The translations under genes and the position numbers were made by a program. From positions 36,635,604-36,699,603 of the forward strand of contig NC_091138.1 of the NCBI RefSeq assembly GCF_041381155.1: a stretch of 64,000 nt of DNA. Reading direction: 5' to 3'. Under the pieces are notes generated by a model, which had not been told where the DNA came from, made no database searches, and worked only from the letters and a program-made list of their open reading frames with translations. This document shows, in pieces, positions 22,440 through 34,557 of the stretch. Position 1 is the first letter of the stretch. Every line of letters begins with the position of its first letter. Source of the DNA: Argopecten irradians (lineage: Eukaryota > Mollusca > Bivalvia > Pectinida > Pectinidae).

Positions 22440-24034
22440 AAAGAACTGATAGGTGTATAACAATAAAGGTATTCTGTCTAATATTAAAATCTTTTGCTAA
22501 ATTTGATAAAGTTTTGAACATATAAAAATATTCCTGTGTTCGTTTCCAGAGACAGATCCTCATTTCCAAACAAGATTAAATTTAAATCAATAGGAACATT
22601 TAAATTCATATTATTTAGGCTTTCCAATAGTATATTCCTTTCAACATTATAATTTTTACATTCGAAAAAAAAGTGATGAACACTCTCACAAATATGTCCA
22701 CAGTTACAGCATGGAGTTTCCACAAGGTTTATCCTGAACAAATCGTAATTTAGGGAACTACATTGATGTCTAAGTTTTGTATGCAATATATTTAACTTCC
22801 GGTCACCAATGCCAAAGTAAGAAGGAGAAGATTCAAAAACCGGTTTTAGTGAATTTCTAAAAAGGCTCAATGATGTTGCTGACTTAACAGAGTTGTCTAA
22901 GTTATTCCAAGAGCGAAGAGTAGAAGGTAGAAAAGAAGTGTTTGTAGATGAAAGTCTGAAATACGGAATTCTATAGTCATCTCTATTTCTTAATGGATAG
23001 GCAGATTGATTTTGAACGGTAGAAGGAAGTAGAGAAGTAAGAAAATCAGGAGTTTGATTTGTGCGCATTTTGTAGAGAAGATGAAGTTTTTTTCCTTTTC
23101 CTTCTAGAAGATAGAGATTCTAAACCAGTTTCAAAATATAGAGAATCGATACTTGCATAGGAGGGAAGACCGGTTATTATTCTAGCAGCTTCCTTTTGAA
23201 CTTTTTCTAATTTTTCCGAGTCTGAGTTTGAAAAACCATCCCATAATTCACATGCGTATTCTAATACAGGTAAAATAAAAGCGCGATAAATTCTGAGCAA
23301 AGCGTCACGTTTTATTAAAAATTTCAATTTTCTCAGCACATTTAACTTTTTCATTACTGAAGAATATATTTCTTCCACGTGATCTCCCCATTTGGCACTA
23401 GAATTGAATACCACACCCAAATGCCTATGACGGTCGGTAAAGTCTAAAATATTACCATTAAATTCTAATTCTAATAATTCATTTATTTCATTGCTGTTAG
23501 AAATAAAAAGAACATCGGTTTTATCTGGATTAAAAGACACTAGCCATGTTTTTGCCCAGGTGTTTAATGATTCAAGGTCTCTTTTAAAGTTGTTTGAATT
23601 TCGAGACAAGAAGAGGAAGAACATTGAAGAGAGGTATCATCTGCAAAAAGACGCGACGCGGAGTCAAAAACATCTGCAATATCATTTATGTATATCAAAA
23701 ATAATAGAGGGCCTAGGATGGAACCTTGTGGAACCCCAGGATCAATATTTCCCAACCTTGAAAAGGTATCATTAACACATACTTTTAAATTAGAATTACA
23801 CATTTTATATTTAAACATTGACATGTAACTTAATGATTTAGCTCCCCAGAAGCTATGTCGGACTGTAAGAGAGTCGAAATCTAGGTAGCATATATTCCTG
23901 GTTTTGAATAAAGCGCCTTCAATCACCGCCATGTTCAGTGACTTCGGGTTTTGTCCGATTCCGAATCGTATCACGTGGCTGACGTTCGACACGACCTGCA
24001 CGTGGTGAGCCAGGTAACTAGCGTAAGCGCACAT
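22440..24034 (-). mobile_element. Decayed LINE with reverse transcriptase (CR1/Jockey-like)
   Basis: On the minus strand, three successive frames (24034-23564, 23624-23046, 23068-22484) carry RT signatures: GVPQGSILGPLLFLIYINDI, the catalytic FADD (SRLFADDTSL), W(A/L)..NP.KT (SFNPDKTDVLFIS), HLGVVF, YRAFILPVLEYACELW, and a C-terminal zinc-binding CCNCGHICESVHHFFFEC. Two frameshifts separate the frames. The start of the palm is abnormal: ICYLDFD is followed directly by unrelated residues and then SYMSMFKYK, so the front of RT has an internal deletion. The endonuclease is missing. Non-functional. Confidence 0.85.
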
Positions 24035-24059
24035 GTGTTTGTTTACGTTTTCCTTCTGG

Positions 24060-25210
24060 CCAATATGAGTAAATTATGCTGGTATATGTCCACATATTGA
24101 GTATTTGAAACATCCAATTTACACATTGCAGTAAAATATTGTGTGTATCAAAATATTGTAATGTGCGAGCATTTTTTTCTCTGTAGATAGAGTCTGCTGA
24201 GGTCAACCACATCTTTTGTTTATGAAAAATTGTTGACATATTCTCTTGGTTTCACAACTCTCGTTTTACTTCGAGATTGTCGCGACGATGTTCGGAAGAG
24301 AAGATTTTTTTTATAATTAAAAAAATATTATAGAATCAATATATGCGCTAATACCAATATACAATCCATTCATGTTCTAAATTTTGATTACATGTAAAAT
24401 AGAGCAATGATGCATGGATAATCGGCTTATGTACACATAAGTACACACATGTAAATGTAACGTCTTAATTTTTCATTTCCCTCGTCAGTGACGTCATACG
24501 ACCCCAGCTACATCATGTTCGTTTTTCTGTCCATTCTGTTTGTGCATGCAGTAGTTTACGTCAAAATACAGTGATCCATCTATATGCCCTGGAACTATGT
24601 ATATTATGGGATGGACCACCACTCTATTTCTCGTTCATATCTGCTTGCCTGCTAGAAAGAAATGGAAATATAATGCTACATCTATTGCTTTTTTTCTGAT
24701 ACAAAACAATGATATCTTATTTTATGCGAGCTGGGGGAGGAAAATTGAACATGCTTCTTTAATTGCATGATAGTCATCTCGGACGAGATTCAGATATTGA
24801 CTTTTGATTGTTGTTTTCGTGAATGTTTTCTCGGATAATTCCTTTGACATCCCTATGTCGAAACTCTGGGTCAAGTCCCATGCCAAATCCTGCATGCTTC
24901 CATCAACCGGTGATGAGTTTAAAGAATGGGGGGAAGGTGCGTTGCTGTTATAATGCCCGTATAATGTGAGCTGTCAGTGTGTGGTTCCTGTGTTGAAATT
25001 ATAACTCATTGAGGTAGCAATATAATAAAAATACATATATTAAAAAAAAAAAATCCCAGAAAGGCAACGTATTCTATATGGTGTTCCTTGCATTACTGCG
25101 AATTATTAGAAAGTCAACATAGCTATGTACCCTTGATTCTAATACCATGTCAAATCTATAGAGTTTCCCTTTGTTCACTGTGATCTCCGAAAGATGACAA
25201 AGTTAGACTG
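24060..25210. other. Non-coding stretch between two LINE remnants
   Basis: Short frames only. An A-run at about 25041-25052 may mark a retroposed tail, but no element body is recognisable. Confidence 0.35.
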
Positions 25211-25214
25211 ACTT

Positions 25215-26650
25215 AAATGGCTGATTGACATTTTGCTGTTAGGAGCAGAGGGGAGGTCATTAACATATACTAAAATATTAAGGGCCCTAGAATGGATCCT
25301 TGGGGAACTCCAGATTTGATTTCTATTCTAGAGGATAACTAAGAACATTACAAAAATATACCTTTGACATCAATGTGTAAGTTGGAGTAGAAGAAGTTTT
25401 CAGAACAGCCATATGGTTTCATTTTCAGATTGAGCCCAGGATAGATTTTTTTCAGGATAGAATTTTAACCTGGCCGCTGATTGGCTGGCTAATTATGAAT
25501 TTTAAAGTAAAAATGTTTTCTGACAGGTAATTATACCTAGATAACCATGATATGAATTTGGAAATTCAGATTGAGATTCAGGTGCAAAATATCAATTTTG
25601 ATAATGAATTTAAAAACTTTAGAATTTCAGGGTTTTTAAGTGCAAAATGCACCTGGGTTCAATATAGCTACCCTGGTTGGATTTTTGAGCTGAAGGACCC
25701 AAACTTTTTTTTTCTATCTAGTGTTATATGAAAACATAGACTTTAATTATAGAACATAATAGCTAACCAATATTCCTTTGTCTTAATAATACATTACAAA
25801 ACTTTAACAAACTTTAACACTGTAGTCTATGTAAAATTATTTAGTTGGTTGTTCTCTATTCACAAATGTGCACAACATTTATATATATTATAGACAGTAT
25901 CTATAGGACGCTTTTCTCAGGAACAAAAATTGCATTTGAATAAAACAATATGAATGGGTAATTTCCACTGTTTCAGAGTTACATTTTTGACTATATCAGT
26001 AAAAAAGTTAGTGAATGTATTTGCTATTTCTATTGGATCATCTATTTGTTTATCAGCTGGTTTGGTTCACTATCACACTGTTTTGGAGCAAGTTGCTTGA
26101 AGTATTTCCGATACTCATTAGGTTCATTTTTGCAGTAATCAAAAACATTCGTGTAAAACGCTGTTTCGCGATTTATCAATTTTTTTGTACATGGCATTAT
26201 TAGGTTCTTGTTTATAATTGTCTCTAATCCTGATTGCTGTAGACAGGTCTCCATTCCAACATTCAGGGATAATACATTGTTTTACCCTTTTTCTTTAAAG
26301 GGTGCATTTTATGCAGGATATTAAGAAATGTTTTACTCTATTGATTGCTTGCCTCATTTATATCCTTAGTATACCAGGCATCCCAATAGAATCTAGGTCA
26401 CTTCTGACCTTAGTTTCATCAAAGTTTTAGTGCATCGGTATCGAATGGTGTTCCGGTTGACTGGTTGTAGTCATTTTGTTTTATGACATACACCGGATAG
26501 TGATCACTAACACTACCTTTTGTGTCACACAGAGAATCGTCCTGGTATATTGGTCCAAATGTGGCCAATGCTACTGGATGTTGTCTCTGTAACTCGTGCA
26601 GGAACAATAAAAATGTTAAAAGTTCAATAATAGCAATGGATGCATACATT
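25215..26650 (-). mobile_element. Strongly decayed LINE remnant (EN and RT fragments)
   Basis: On the minus strand, in the expected order: a piece of the AP-endonuclease end with SVSDHYPVYV (26540-26490), a linker typical between EN and RT (26254-26042, with INRETAFYTNVFDYCKNEPN), and the RT motif SGVPQGSILGPL (about 25310-25265). Frames shift and stop repeatedly. It abuts the 3' end of ependymin gene C. Confidence 0.6.
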
Positions 26651-26718
26651 TTGTAAATCTTTTATTCTAAAAATATGTAATAAAAGGTTTCATATTCTAT
26701 ACTGCAAGAGAAAGGCGC

Positions 26719-27645
26719 TCATCGCCGCCCGACTGCAGGTCCTGTCTGTAAGACAAAATACAACACTTTGTTATATAGACTATCTTATCAAAAGCGATCG
26801 CATCGAGTTATTATAAGTACTATACACATATATATTTATTTTCTTGGTTTAAAAGTGCGTGACCAAAGCTGCAGTAAAAATCGATTCAGCTTACACACAA
26901 ATCATAGAAATAAAATAAACCGAATAAATAAAAATAAATTTGATTGGAGTTAATTTGACTCCAGTAAAATAATGTTACGATTAACGTACGCTACGAATCG
27001 TTAAAAATCACATATTAAAAAAAAACATACCATGGCGTGCCTGCATTCAGGTGGAACTTGAAATATCCCGTTAGGCAGTGCTCCTTCGGTTATATCGGAC
27101 AAAAGGAAGGTAGTCGAACCACTAACTACAAGAGAGAAAACAATACCTCTGTAGTGGCTGATCTTTGCTTGACTATTCATAATCAGGGCATATAAGGACA
27201 ACTTTAAGGGATTCCTTAACTTAAATTTCCATAAGAAAAGCATTACAGAGGTTAAAAATCTTAAGTCAAGGAGTCTTCCTTAAAATCTGTAATGCTTTCC
27301 TATGGAAAATTTTAAGTTAAGGGATTCCCTAAATTAATGAATATTCATGAAACTGGGCCCTTCAAATGGCAGTGTACAGTAGATTTGGACAATTTATGAA
27401 AATAAGGCACAGGAAATCTAAATAAAGTCATTTAAATAAAGTCAGTTACACAATGAGTATACATACCACCAGGGCTCAGTACTCCGTAAAATGTTTCCTG
27501 TACGAAAGAACATGTGTCGTTAGTCACTGTGATTTTGTATTCAAGGAGTGGTGTTGTCACTCTCCAGGTATTTATAGCGAGACTGTTATTAGAGCTACCC
27601 AGCACCTGTGTTCCAATAAGCACAGCATCATCTAGAGGGAAGAAA

Positions 27646-27681
<36 letters not shown>

Positions 27682-30195
27682 ATCATCATCATCTTCATCA
27701 TCATCACATCATCATCATCATCATCATCATAACCATGATCACTTAGTATCATTAGCTATACAACTATTCACCACTTTTGTTTACCTGGTATAATATTTTG
27801 TTTACCTGGTATAATATTTTGTTTACCTGGTATAATATTTTGTTTACCTGGTATAATATTTTGTTTACCTGGTATAATATTTTGTTTACCTTGTATATTT
27901 TGTTTACCTTGTATAATATTTTGTTTACTTGGTATAATATTTTGTTTACCTTGTATAATATTTTGTTTACCTGGTATAATATTTTGTTTACCTGGTATGA
28001 TATTTTGTTTACTTTGTATAATATTTTGTTTACCTTGTATAATATTTTGTTTACCTTGTATAATATTTTGTTTACCTGGTATAATATTTTGTTTACCTGG
28101 TATAATATTTTGTTTACCTTGTATAATATTTTGTTTACCTTGTATAATATTTTGTTTACCTGGTATACATGGACTCTGGGCTGGTTGGTAGGAGGCACTT
28201 TTTGAACAGGAACCATCGTGTATGGTATAGGTAATATTCTACAGAAAGTAGAAATAGTTGAATTACGATTAATTCATAGTTAAACATGATATATGCTTAA
28301 TTATATACATGTGGTATGTTTCGCATTGTTTTTTAATGCTTGAAAGTACATAGACTTTTATCAATAACACACATCCCTTTTTAATCCCTCTTAAAACATT
28401 TAGACTAAACCTTTTTAAAACCATTAACACCAATTTCTCTTAAAACGATTAGCCTTATTCCGTCTTAAAAGACCATGAGCGATGAACACCTTGTAAACCA
28501 TTAATCCATATCCCTCTTAAAACCATTAACGCTAATTTTCCTTAAAACTATTAATGCTAATTTCCCTTAAAACCATTAACGCTTAATTTTCCTTAAAACC
28601 ATTAAAGCTAATTTCCCTTAAAACCATTAACGCTAATTTCCCTTAAAACCATTAACGCTTAATTTTCCTTAAAAACCATTAACGCTAATTTTCCTTAAAA
28701 CCATTAACGCTAATTTTCCTTAAAACCATTAAAGCTAACTTCCCTTAAAACCATTAACGCTTAATTTTCCTTAAAACCATTAAAGCTTATTTCCCTTAAA
28801 ACCATTAACGCTTAATTTTCCTTAAAACCATTAACGCTAATTTTACTTAAAACCATTAACGCTAATTTCCCTTAAAACCATTAACGCTAATTTCCATCAA
28901 AACCATTAAAGGTAATTTTTATTAAAACCATTAACGCTTAATTTTCCTTAAAACCATTAAAGCTAATTTCCCTTAAAACCATTAACGCTTAATTTTCCTT
29001 AAAACCATTAAAGCTAATTTCCCTTAAAACCATTAACGCTTAATTTTCCTTAAAACCATTAAAGCTAATTTCCCTTAAAACCATTAACGCTTAATTTTCC
29101 TTAAAACCATTAAAGCTAATTTCCATTAAAACCATTAATCTTAAATCTTAATCTGTCTTATAACCATTAACGCTAAACCCTCTGTAAACCATTTGCGCTA
29201 TTCATTCTAAAATCATTGACGAAAATCCCTTTTAAAAACTATTTTTATGAATTAAACTTCTAAGAAGCTAAACCTACCAACGCTGGCCTCCAGGAGAATC
29301 AGAGGCGATATGATTGAACTATATAAAATAACGAGTCATATTTATGACAAAGAATGCTTTAATGCCATATTACTTTGGAAAGACGCGTCAGATCGCCATA
29401 GCGGTAGAGGACATACGAAAAACAATTCCCTATACGGTCAACAACTATTTCTCGATCAGAACTGTAACTATTTGGAATGAACTGCCAGAACATGTAGTAT
29501 CGGCAATGAGTGTCAACTCGTTTAAGAATAAGTTTGATTATCATTGGAAAAACCAGGAACTTTCTTCAATTACGTAGCAACAATATCATAGAAAACCGTA
29601 ATTTTGTATTTTACTTATGTAATATGTACCTATACGAGTCTTGTATAGGGGATACACTATAGTCCTAAACCAGAATAAACTTATCTTACACTTTAAAAAG
29701 TATAGTTCTAGGTCGAATTCACTATATTGTATGATTAAAATTTTAATGACACGTATTAGTATTAACTTCGTATAATGTATCCCATAATACCCCTGATATC
29801 CAGTGACTGCGCCCATGTAATTGTTTTGAATAGGTCACAGGTGTGATATAACCCAGAGCCTTTATCTTGACATCATGACTTAACAGCTGGGAACAAAGAC
29901 GTTTGGTCATGTTTTGAAGACGTGACCAAAGGACGGTCTCCGCTGGAGTTTTACAACGCATTTTGACGCTGAAAACGTTCTGAAATCTAGGTTATAGTAT
30001 TTATGTGATAAGAATATATGAAACTCGTCTCGCCAATGCTTTTCAGACTTGTTTCGTTAAATTTCATATGGATTGAATACTATATGATTTACTTACCTGG
30101 TTGTAGTCAACGAGTGCAATCTCGGGCTTACCGTCGATTGTTTGTTCTGTTCTAGCCATTTTTAGGTTGTAGTCATAATGGAATTGTATATCGTA
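26719..30195 (-). CDS. Ependymin-related protein gene C, exons 2-6 (exon 1 not found)
   Basis: Minus-strand exons are 30195-30097 (99 bp), 28238-28160 (79), 27631-27467 (165), 27125-27031 (95) and 26745-26719 (27, stop TGA), with phases 0, 0, 1, 1, 0. The peptide runs from YDIQFHYDYN through CSKSASYQPAQSPC and VLGSSNNSLAINTW to GIFQVPPECRHAM, then TGPAVGRR. This is the ependymin-family core: a secreted, disulphide-linked, calcium-binding fold. NNS and NDT are N-glycosylation sequons. Exon lengths and phases match the plus-strand paralogues A and B. If exon 5 is not spliced, a short alternative tail (VCFFLICDF) ends at 27001. The exon 3 donor is the edge of a 19-copy donor minisatellite. A poly(A)-like AATAAAAG lies on the minus strand near 26665. 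The signal-peptide exon was not located upstream. Confidence 0.85.
27188..27361. mobile_element. MITE, GGGCTCAGTTTCATGAA family, copy 1
   Basis: Foldback of about 174 bp whose right end AATATTCATGAAACTGGGCC and left end pair, with inner AGGGATTCCTTAACTTAA / TTAAGTTAAGGGATTCCC arms. It matches the copy at 53828-53999. It lies in intron 4 of gene C, between exons 4 and 5, whose ends are 27467 and 27125. Confidence 0.7.
27643..27731. repeat. (CAT)n microsatellite next to exon 4 of gene C
   Basis: CAT triplets with a few interruptions lie directly upstream (minus strand) of the exon 4 acceptor. The corresponding spot in cassette D (32238-32322) has the same microsatellite. Confidence 0.95.
27779..28159 (-). 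repeat. Minisatellite of splice donors, 21-bp unit, 19 copies
   Basis: On the minus strand the unit is CCAG or CAAG, GTAAACAAAATATTATA. Nineteen GTAAAC donors occur from 28159 down to 27779. The first is the donor of exon 3 (CCATGTATACCAG then GTAAAC). One copy is 18 bp and the rest are 21, so every copy keeps the reading frame. In the exon's frame each extra unit would add GKQNIIP. The frames open across the array on both strands are products of the period. Confidence 0.95.
28385..29235. repeat. Minisatellite, 25/26-bp unit, intron 2 of gene C
   Basis: About 31 copies of TTAAAACCATTAACGCTAAT plus TTCCC or TTTTCC. Two sub-types (AACGCTTAATTTTCC and AAAGCTAATTTCCC) alternate in the later half. 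Cassette D has only about two diverged units at the equivalent place (32725-32800). Confidence 0.9.
29285..29580 (+). mobile_element. LINE 3' fragment
   Basis: The plus-strand frame reads LASRRIRGDMIELYKITSHI, then FSIRTVTIWNELPEHVVSAM and SVNSFKNKFDYHW. This is the conserved C-terminal tail of many CR1/Jockey-type ORF2 proteins (RRxRGDMIxxYK, R..xxWN.LP..VV.A.S...FK..LD..W). Frame changes separate the two parts. It lies inside intron 2 of gene C, in the opposite orientation. Confidence 0.75.
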
Positions 30196-32059
30196 CTGAA
30201 ATAGATAAAAACAATTCTTTATATAATTTATTTACCAAAGACACGAGTTATTGGACTTGCTTGTTAGAGTTTTCTAGTATTCTTCTAACGTTTTATCGTC
30301 AGTTTAAAAACTTCAGAATTACGTCTCTTTATAAACGGAGTTCCTTCGAATGGATCTGCATTCACCAAATGTATATAAATTTAGTGGAATTTATCATTTT
30401 TTTTTCATATAATATTTATAAGAAGGCATTGATAAGCATCATACATGTTTATGAAAAGGTCGATACACCTTTCCGAAACCGCTTTTAATTTTTCAAATTG
30501 GAATGTAAAACAAGATTGATATTTTTGTTTAATTTTTATAGAATTGAGTTGAAAAGGTTATTAATTTAGTTATGTTAATACTACACTAAAATCATCACTT
30601 CCTTAACAATTAAAACAAATCGGACTTTAATTTCCATAACGCGGGTCGTCTTATGTTATCCGGCGGCGTCCCATTTACCGTGAGTTACTTGACAATCATT
30701 GCGCCAGATGGCAAAACAGCGAGCTCAATCATCACTGTAATTACGCAGGAAAACTTATTTTAGGCCATCGATATAAATTTTCTTATGTAATTATTGTTTT
30801 AAAGAAACTTTCCTATTTGATTCGTAAAAGTAGTGGGCCTTTAATCACATTCGCGACTCATTTCTTGCTATATCCGTAAGGTTAATGTGCAGATATATAT
30901 TGGTAAATAATAATGGTCTTAACAAAAGTTAAGACTGTAAATATGATGATTAAAGTCTTTTTCTGGTGGCTCTATTGAAGGATAAAGTTGAGTAGGGTAT
31001 CGATATTTGGAAAACAGCCACTCAAAGTGGCGGAAATTCCCGCCAATTTATCATTGAACGCACAAATAAAAAGAGTTCAGTTTGATGAAGCATATATATA
31101 TCTGGGTTTTTTTCCGATATGAAACTAAACCATTTCAGGATTTTGGAGGTTTTCAAATGAATCGGACGCCGTTTCGAGGAACATGTACAAACACAGGTAG
31201 GCCCACTACGGTAAACGTTTACCGCTCTCAGAATGTTAGCATATATTTATATTGTTGTTTTAAACACTTTATTAGAGATATCTATTGCAAGTATCGTAAA
31301 GCTACAACTGTAGGATTTAGTTTTGACATGTCGAAAATCACAAACGTACATTCTACTCTCGCGCACATTCTACTCTCGCGCATTCACAGTAGATAACGAA
31401 CATGACTGGTCAGTCCTCTGGGGTGAATAAAATGCATTGTCGCACTACTAGTAACATGTCGTTTTAGTTAAACTGGTTACAAATACAAATATGATAGTTC
31501 ATGTTGTAGCGAGCAACACAGCGTCGCCGACACACTACATAATGTAAAGATTGCGACGTCATTAGAATGTGCAAAACTTTACATTGTACAACATTGTGTA
31601 TTTATCATACGCACGGAAGCATTGCTCAAAGAGGTACGGTAGTAACATAAACAATGTAACTTTTCTACATTTATATTAAACACGTACATGTATATGTATT
31701 CAAACCTCTTTTGAATCATGATCCTCGAACGTATGATCGGTAATGAAAACACCAATATAGTTTCTGATGCGGACTATCATCAATTCATCCGCGCGGCTCC
31801 TAATTGCGCGCAACATGCTCTATCTATCGAGAAATGAAGTTGAGTAGCCTTTGGTTGACATCAACGGGGTTTATACTATCAATTCACCACCGACTGTAAA
31901 TATATTGGCATGGATGTTTGGTGACAAAAATATGTACAAGATGGATTTATTTGAAAAAAATTCAAAAATTTATTAAATGTCATTACCAAAACTTAAATAT
32001 TTTACACTTCGTTAATATTGTAAGTATTATTAATTTCGTTTTTTAGACAGTAAACATAC
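30196..32059. other. Spacer between gene C exon 2 and cassette D
   Basis: Neither a signal-peptide exon for C nor a C-terminal exon (Phe...Pro-x-x-Cys pattern) for D could be found here on the minus strand. The plus-strand frame 31082-31396 looks like chance. The repeated ATTCTACTCTCGCGCA near 31350 and 31367 is a small direct duplication. Confidence 0.5.
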
Positions 32060-32966
32060 CACCAGGGGACAGCAATCCGTAAATTGTTTCCTGTACGATC
32101 AAACATGTGTCGTTAGTTACTGTGATTTTGGTTTCAAGTTGTGGTGTTGTCACTCTCCAGGTGTTCACGGCAAGACTGTTATTTGAGCTACCCAGCACCT
32201 GTGCTCCAACAAGCACAGCATCATCTAGAAGAAAGAAAATATCATCATCATCATCATTGTCGTCATCATCATCATCATCATCATCACACCATCACATCAT
32301 CGTCATCATCATCATCATTAATCTGATTAAATTTTGATCTTCTAAGTCGCTCCCTGAATACGTTGCTTGTCTGATTTCAATTAGATTACATCCTCTTCAT
32401 CGTCGTCGCCGTCGTATAGTTACGTTTTTTACCTTGTTCGACATCTATTCAACGATGTTTGCTTACCTGGTACACAAGGACTCTGTGCTGGTGTGTATGA
32501 GGCAGCCTTGTAACAGGAACCGTCGTGTATGGTATAGGTAATATTCTACAGAAAGTAGAAATAGTTGAATTACGATTTATTTATTGCAAAAATGAAGCGT
32601 TTAAAGACACACGAGTTATAGTTAATCATGCTAACTGCTTACATAGATACATGTGATATATTTGCAATATCTTTGTAATGCAAGAAAGTACACTGCCTCT
32701 TATAAGAAAAAACATGTATCCCTTCTGAAACATTAACGCTAATATTTTTTAAAATCATTAAGACTTATCCGGAATCCCTTTTAAAACCAGATTTCATGAA
32801 ACTCGTTTCGTCAAAGGTTGCTAATTATATGAAAAACATTATGATCCTATATATATGATTTACTTACCTGGTTGTAGTCAATTATTGCAATCTCCGGCTT
32901 ACCGTCAATTGTTTGTTCTGTTCTAGCCATTTTCGTATTGTAGTCATAATACAATTGTATATCGAA
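32060..32966 (-). CDS. Ependymin-related exon cassette D (exons 2-4 only)
   Basis: Minus-strand exons 32966-32868 (99 bp), 32545-32467 (79) and 32224-32060 (165), all with AG acceptors and GTAAGT, GTAAGC or GTATGT donors. Peptides are FDIQLYYDYN...IIDYNQ, NITYTIHDGSCYKAASYTPA and LVGAQVLGSSNNSLAVNTW...NDTC. They are close copies of exons 2-4 of gene C, with open frames and intact splice sites. No exon 1 and no terminal exon were found. The cassette enters in phase 0 and leaves in phase 1, as C's own exons 2-4 do. It could be an alternative cassette spliced to C exons 5-6, or a partial duplicate. Confidence 0.75.
32238..32322. repeat. (CAT)n microsatellite next to exon 4 of cassette D
   Basis: Interrupted CAT triplets (with CGT and CAC variants) lie just upstream, on the minus strand, of the exon 4 acceptor. 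Position is shared with gene C. Confidence 0.9.
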
Positions 32967-34555
32967 CTGAAATAGAAAACAAAAACAATTGTTTTAATAA
33001 ATATATCAATAATATCCACGTCTTTCGGCTGCACAATGACATAGCATATGGTAAGGCCCAATTGGATTTGCCAGTTGTAATTTTCTCGACTAGTATTCCT
33101 CGAATTGATCTGCATTTACACGATGTTTGTGAATTTGATGTATCACTTTTTTTTTTCACAGAATGAATATGGAAATACATTTTCACAACTACAAAATCGT
33201 TACGATAGGTAAGTATCATACATTCATATTAAAAGAAATTAGAAATCACAAATCGCGGCTCAGTTTTGGCTGTTTTAGGGCAAAAAAAAAAAAAAAAAAA
33301 ACTATGGTGAATAGTGGATTCAGTGAGGCATGATCTAACATTTTCATGGCACGGGAACCAGTTCATTCCATCGTCCTCTATCCTCGCACGCATTCATGTT
33401 GATAAAAATGCTAAACTAGGCTAAGGTTGAGCGGCGTCATGGTGAACGTTAAGGGAAAGAAGAATAGGAATGAGAAAAGGAATATGCTCCCATTTGTGTC
33501 GACAAGGTATGTCAATGCAATGGATAAAGCAAGTGTAATACTTCAACCCACAAAAAATGAACATTTGACATTACGCTGTGAGATATAATATAAATCGTCA
33601 TTAATCACATTACACAAATTGGCGAGAAAGACAAACATGGTGGAGCTGAAGAGTGTTCCGTCACTGACGCGGGACTATCGCTTACAGGAGTTAAATAACC
33701 CAGGCTTTTTTTCTTTGTGGCGCAGGCGTCACAAGGACATACATGAGACTTTTCCCATATGTTTGTTATCCATTTGCCATTGTAATATTGCGAAATCGCA
33801 TGTGGTCGAAATAAAAAAATAAAACACCGTGCACTTTGTATTATTGATATTAAAAAAAAGTGTTTAATGCACTGCCTATTTGAATGACGGGGGTGTAGGT
33901 TTAAATTATTCAAATAAAAAGATTCATATTATCTGTAAAATTGTTAAAACTTTAATTGAAAATTAAAGGATTGATGACACTTTGATATCATTGGCAAGAT
34001 CAGGCAAGATTCGAGAGAAAACCGTGTGAATAGAAAAGTCCATGTTCAAAACCGTACATCAAATATGTTAGTAAGTAATTAAAATAATAATTATCAGGAA
34101 AAAAACCCCCAAAAAACCATGCAAATCAAAGCATTGAAAACGGTTAACTATCCATTAATATATTAAGCGAAACACTAGGGACGTCATATGATAGGGATTA
34201 CTATATTCTGGTCATTCTCTTTGGTGTTAAGTTTTGGCCTTCACCCTAAATTATTGCTATTGATGTATGTTCATTTCTTACAAAATAATATCAAAAGTTT
34301 GAATATCTTTATAAGTAAATCATATATATATGTATTGGAAATTAATTATTGAGCATTTAAATACAAATTGTAAAGGTTTGAAATGTTTTAAGCAAGAATA
34401 TTTGTTAAAAAAAATATTCATGGGAAGTTCGTCTGATGATTTTAACAGGTATGGAAACAGCTATATATAGATAACATTTTCACTGATCACGTGAACAGCT
34501 ATAATTTGAATTGTCCTAGATAATGTACTGAAATGCATTTAGATTCTGTTCAACT
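32967..34555. other. Divergent spacer between cassette D and gene A
   Basis: This should contain the minus-strand promoter and exon 1 of the C/D unit, but no convincing signal-peptide exon with a phase-0 donor was seen. An A run of about 19 lies at 33282-33300. The minus frame 33605-33913 contains VTEH, as in exon 1 of A, but lacks the CC pair and a signal sequence. Confidence 0.4.
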
Positions 34556-34557
34556 TT

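Noticed and set aside
27514-27732. Histidine-rich protein
   Set aside because: Translation of the (CAT)n microsatellite. The real exon is on the other strand.
27764-28216. 150-codon minus and 142-codon plus frames with 7-residue repeats
   Set aside because: Products of the 21-bp array. Only the part 28160-28238 is a real exon, and in a different frame from the long one.
30196-32059. Complete separate genes for C and D, each with its own first and last exon
   Set aside because: No terminal ependymin exon for D and no first exon for C could be found between them.
33605-33913. Minus-strand frame with PASVTEHSSAPP, similar to VTEHCC of exon 1, as exon 1 of C/D
   Set aside because: No signal peptide before it, no CC pair and no phase-0 donor after it. 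Four shared residues are too few.
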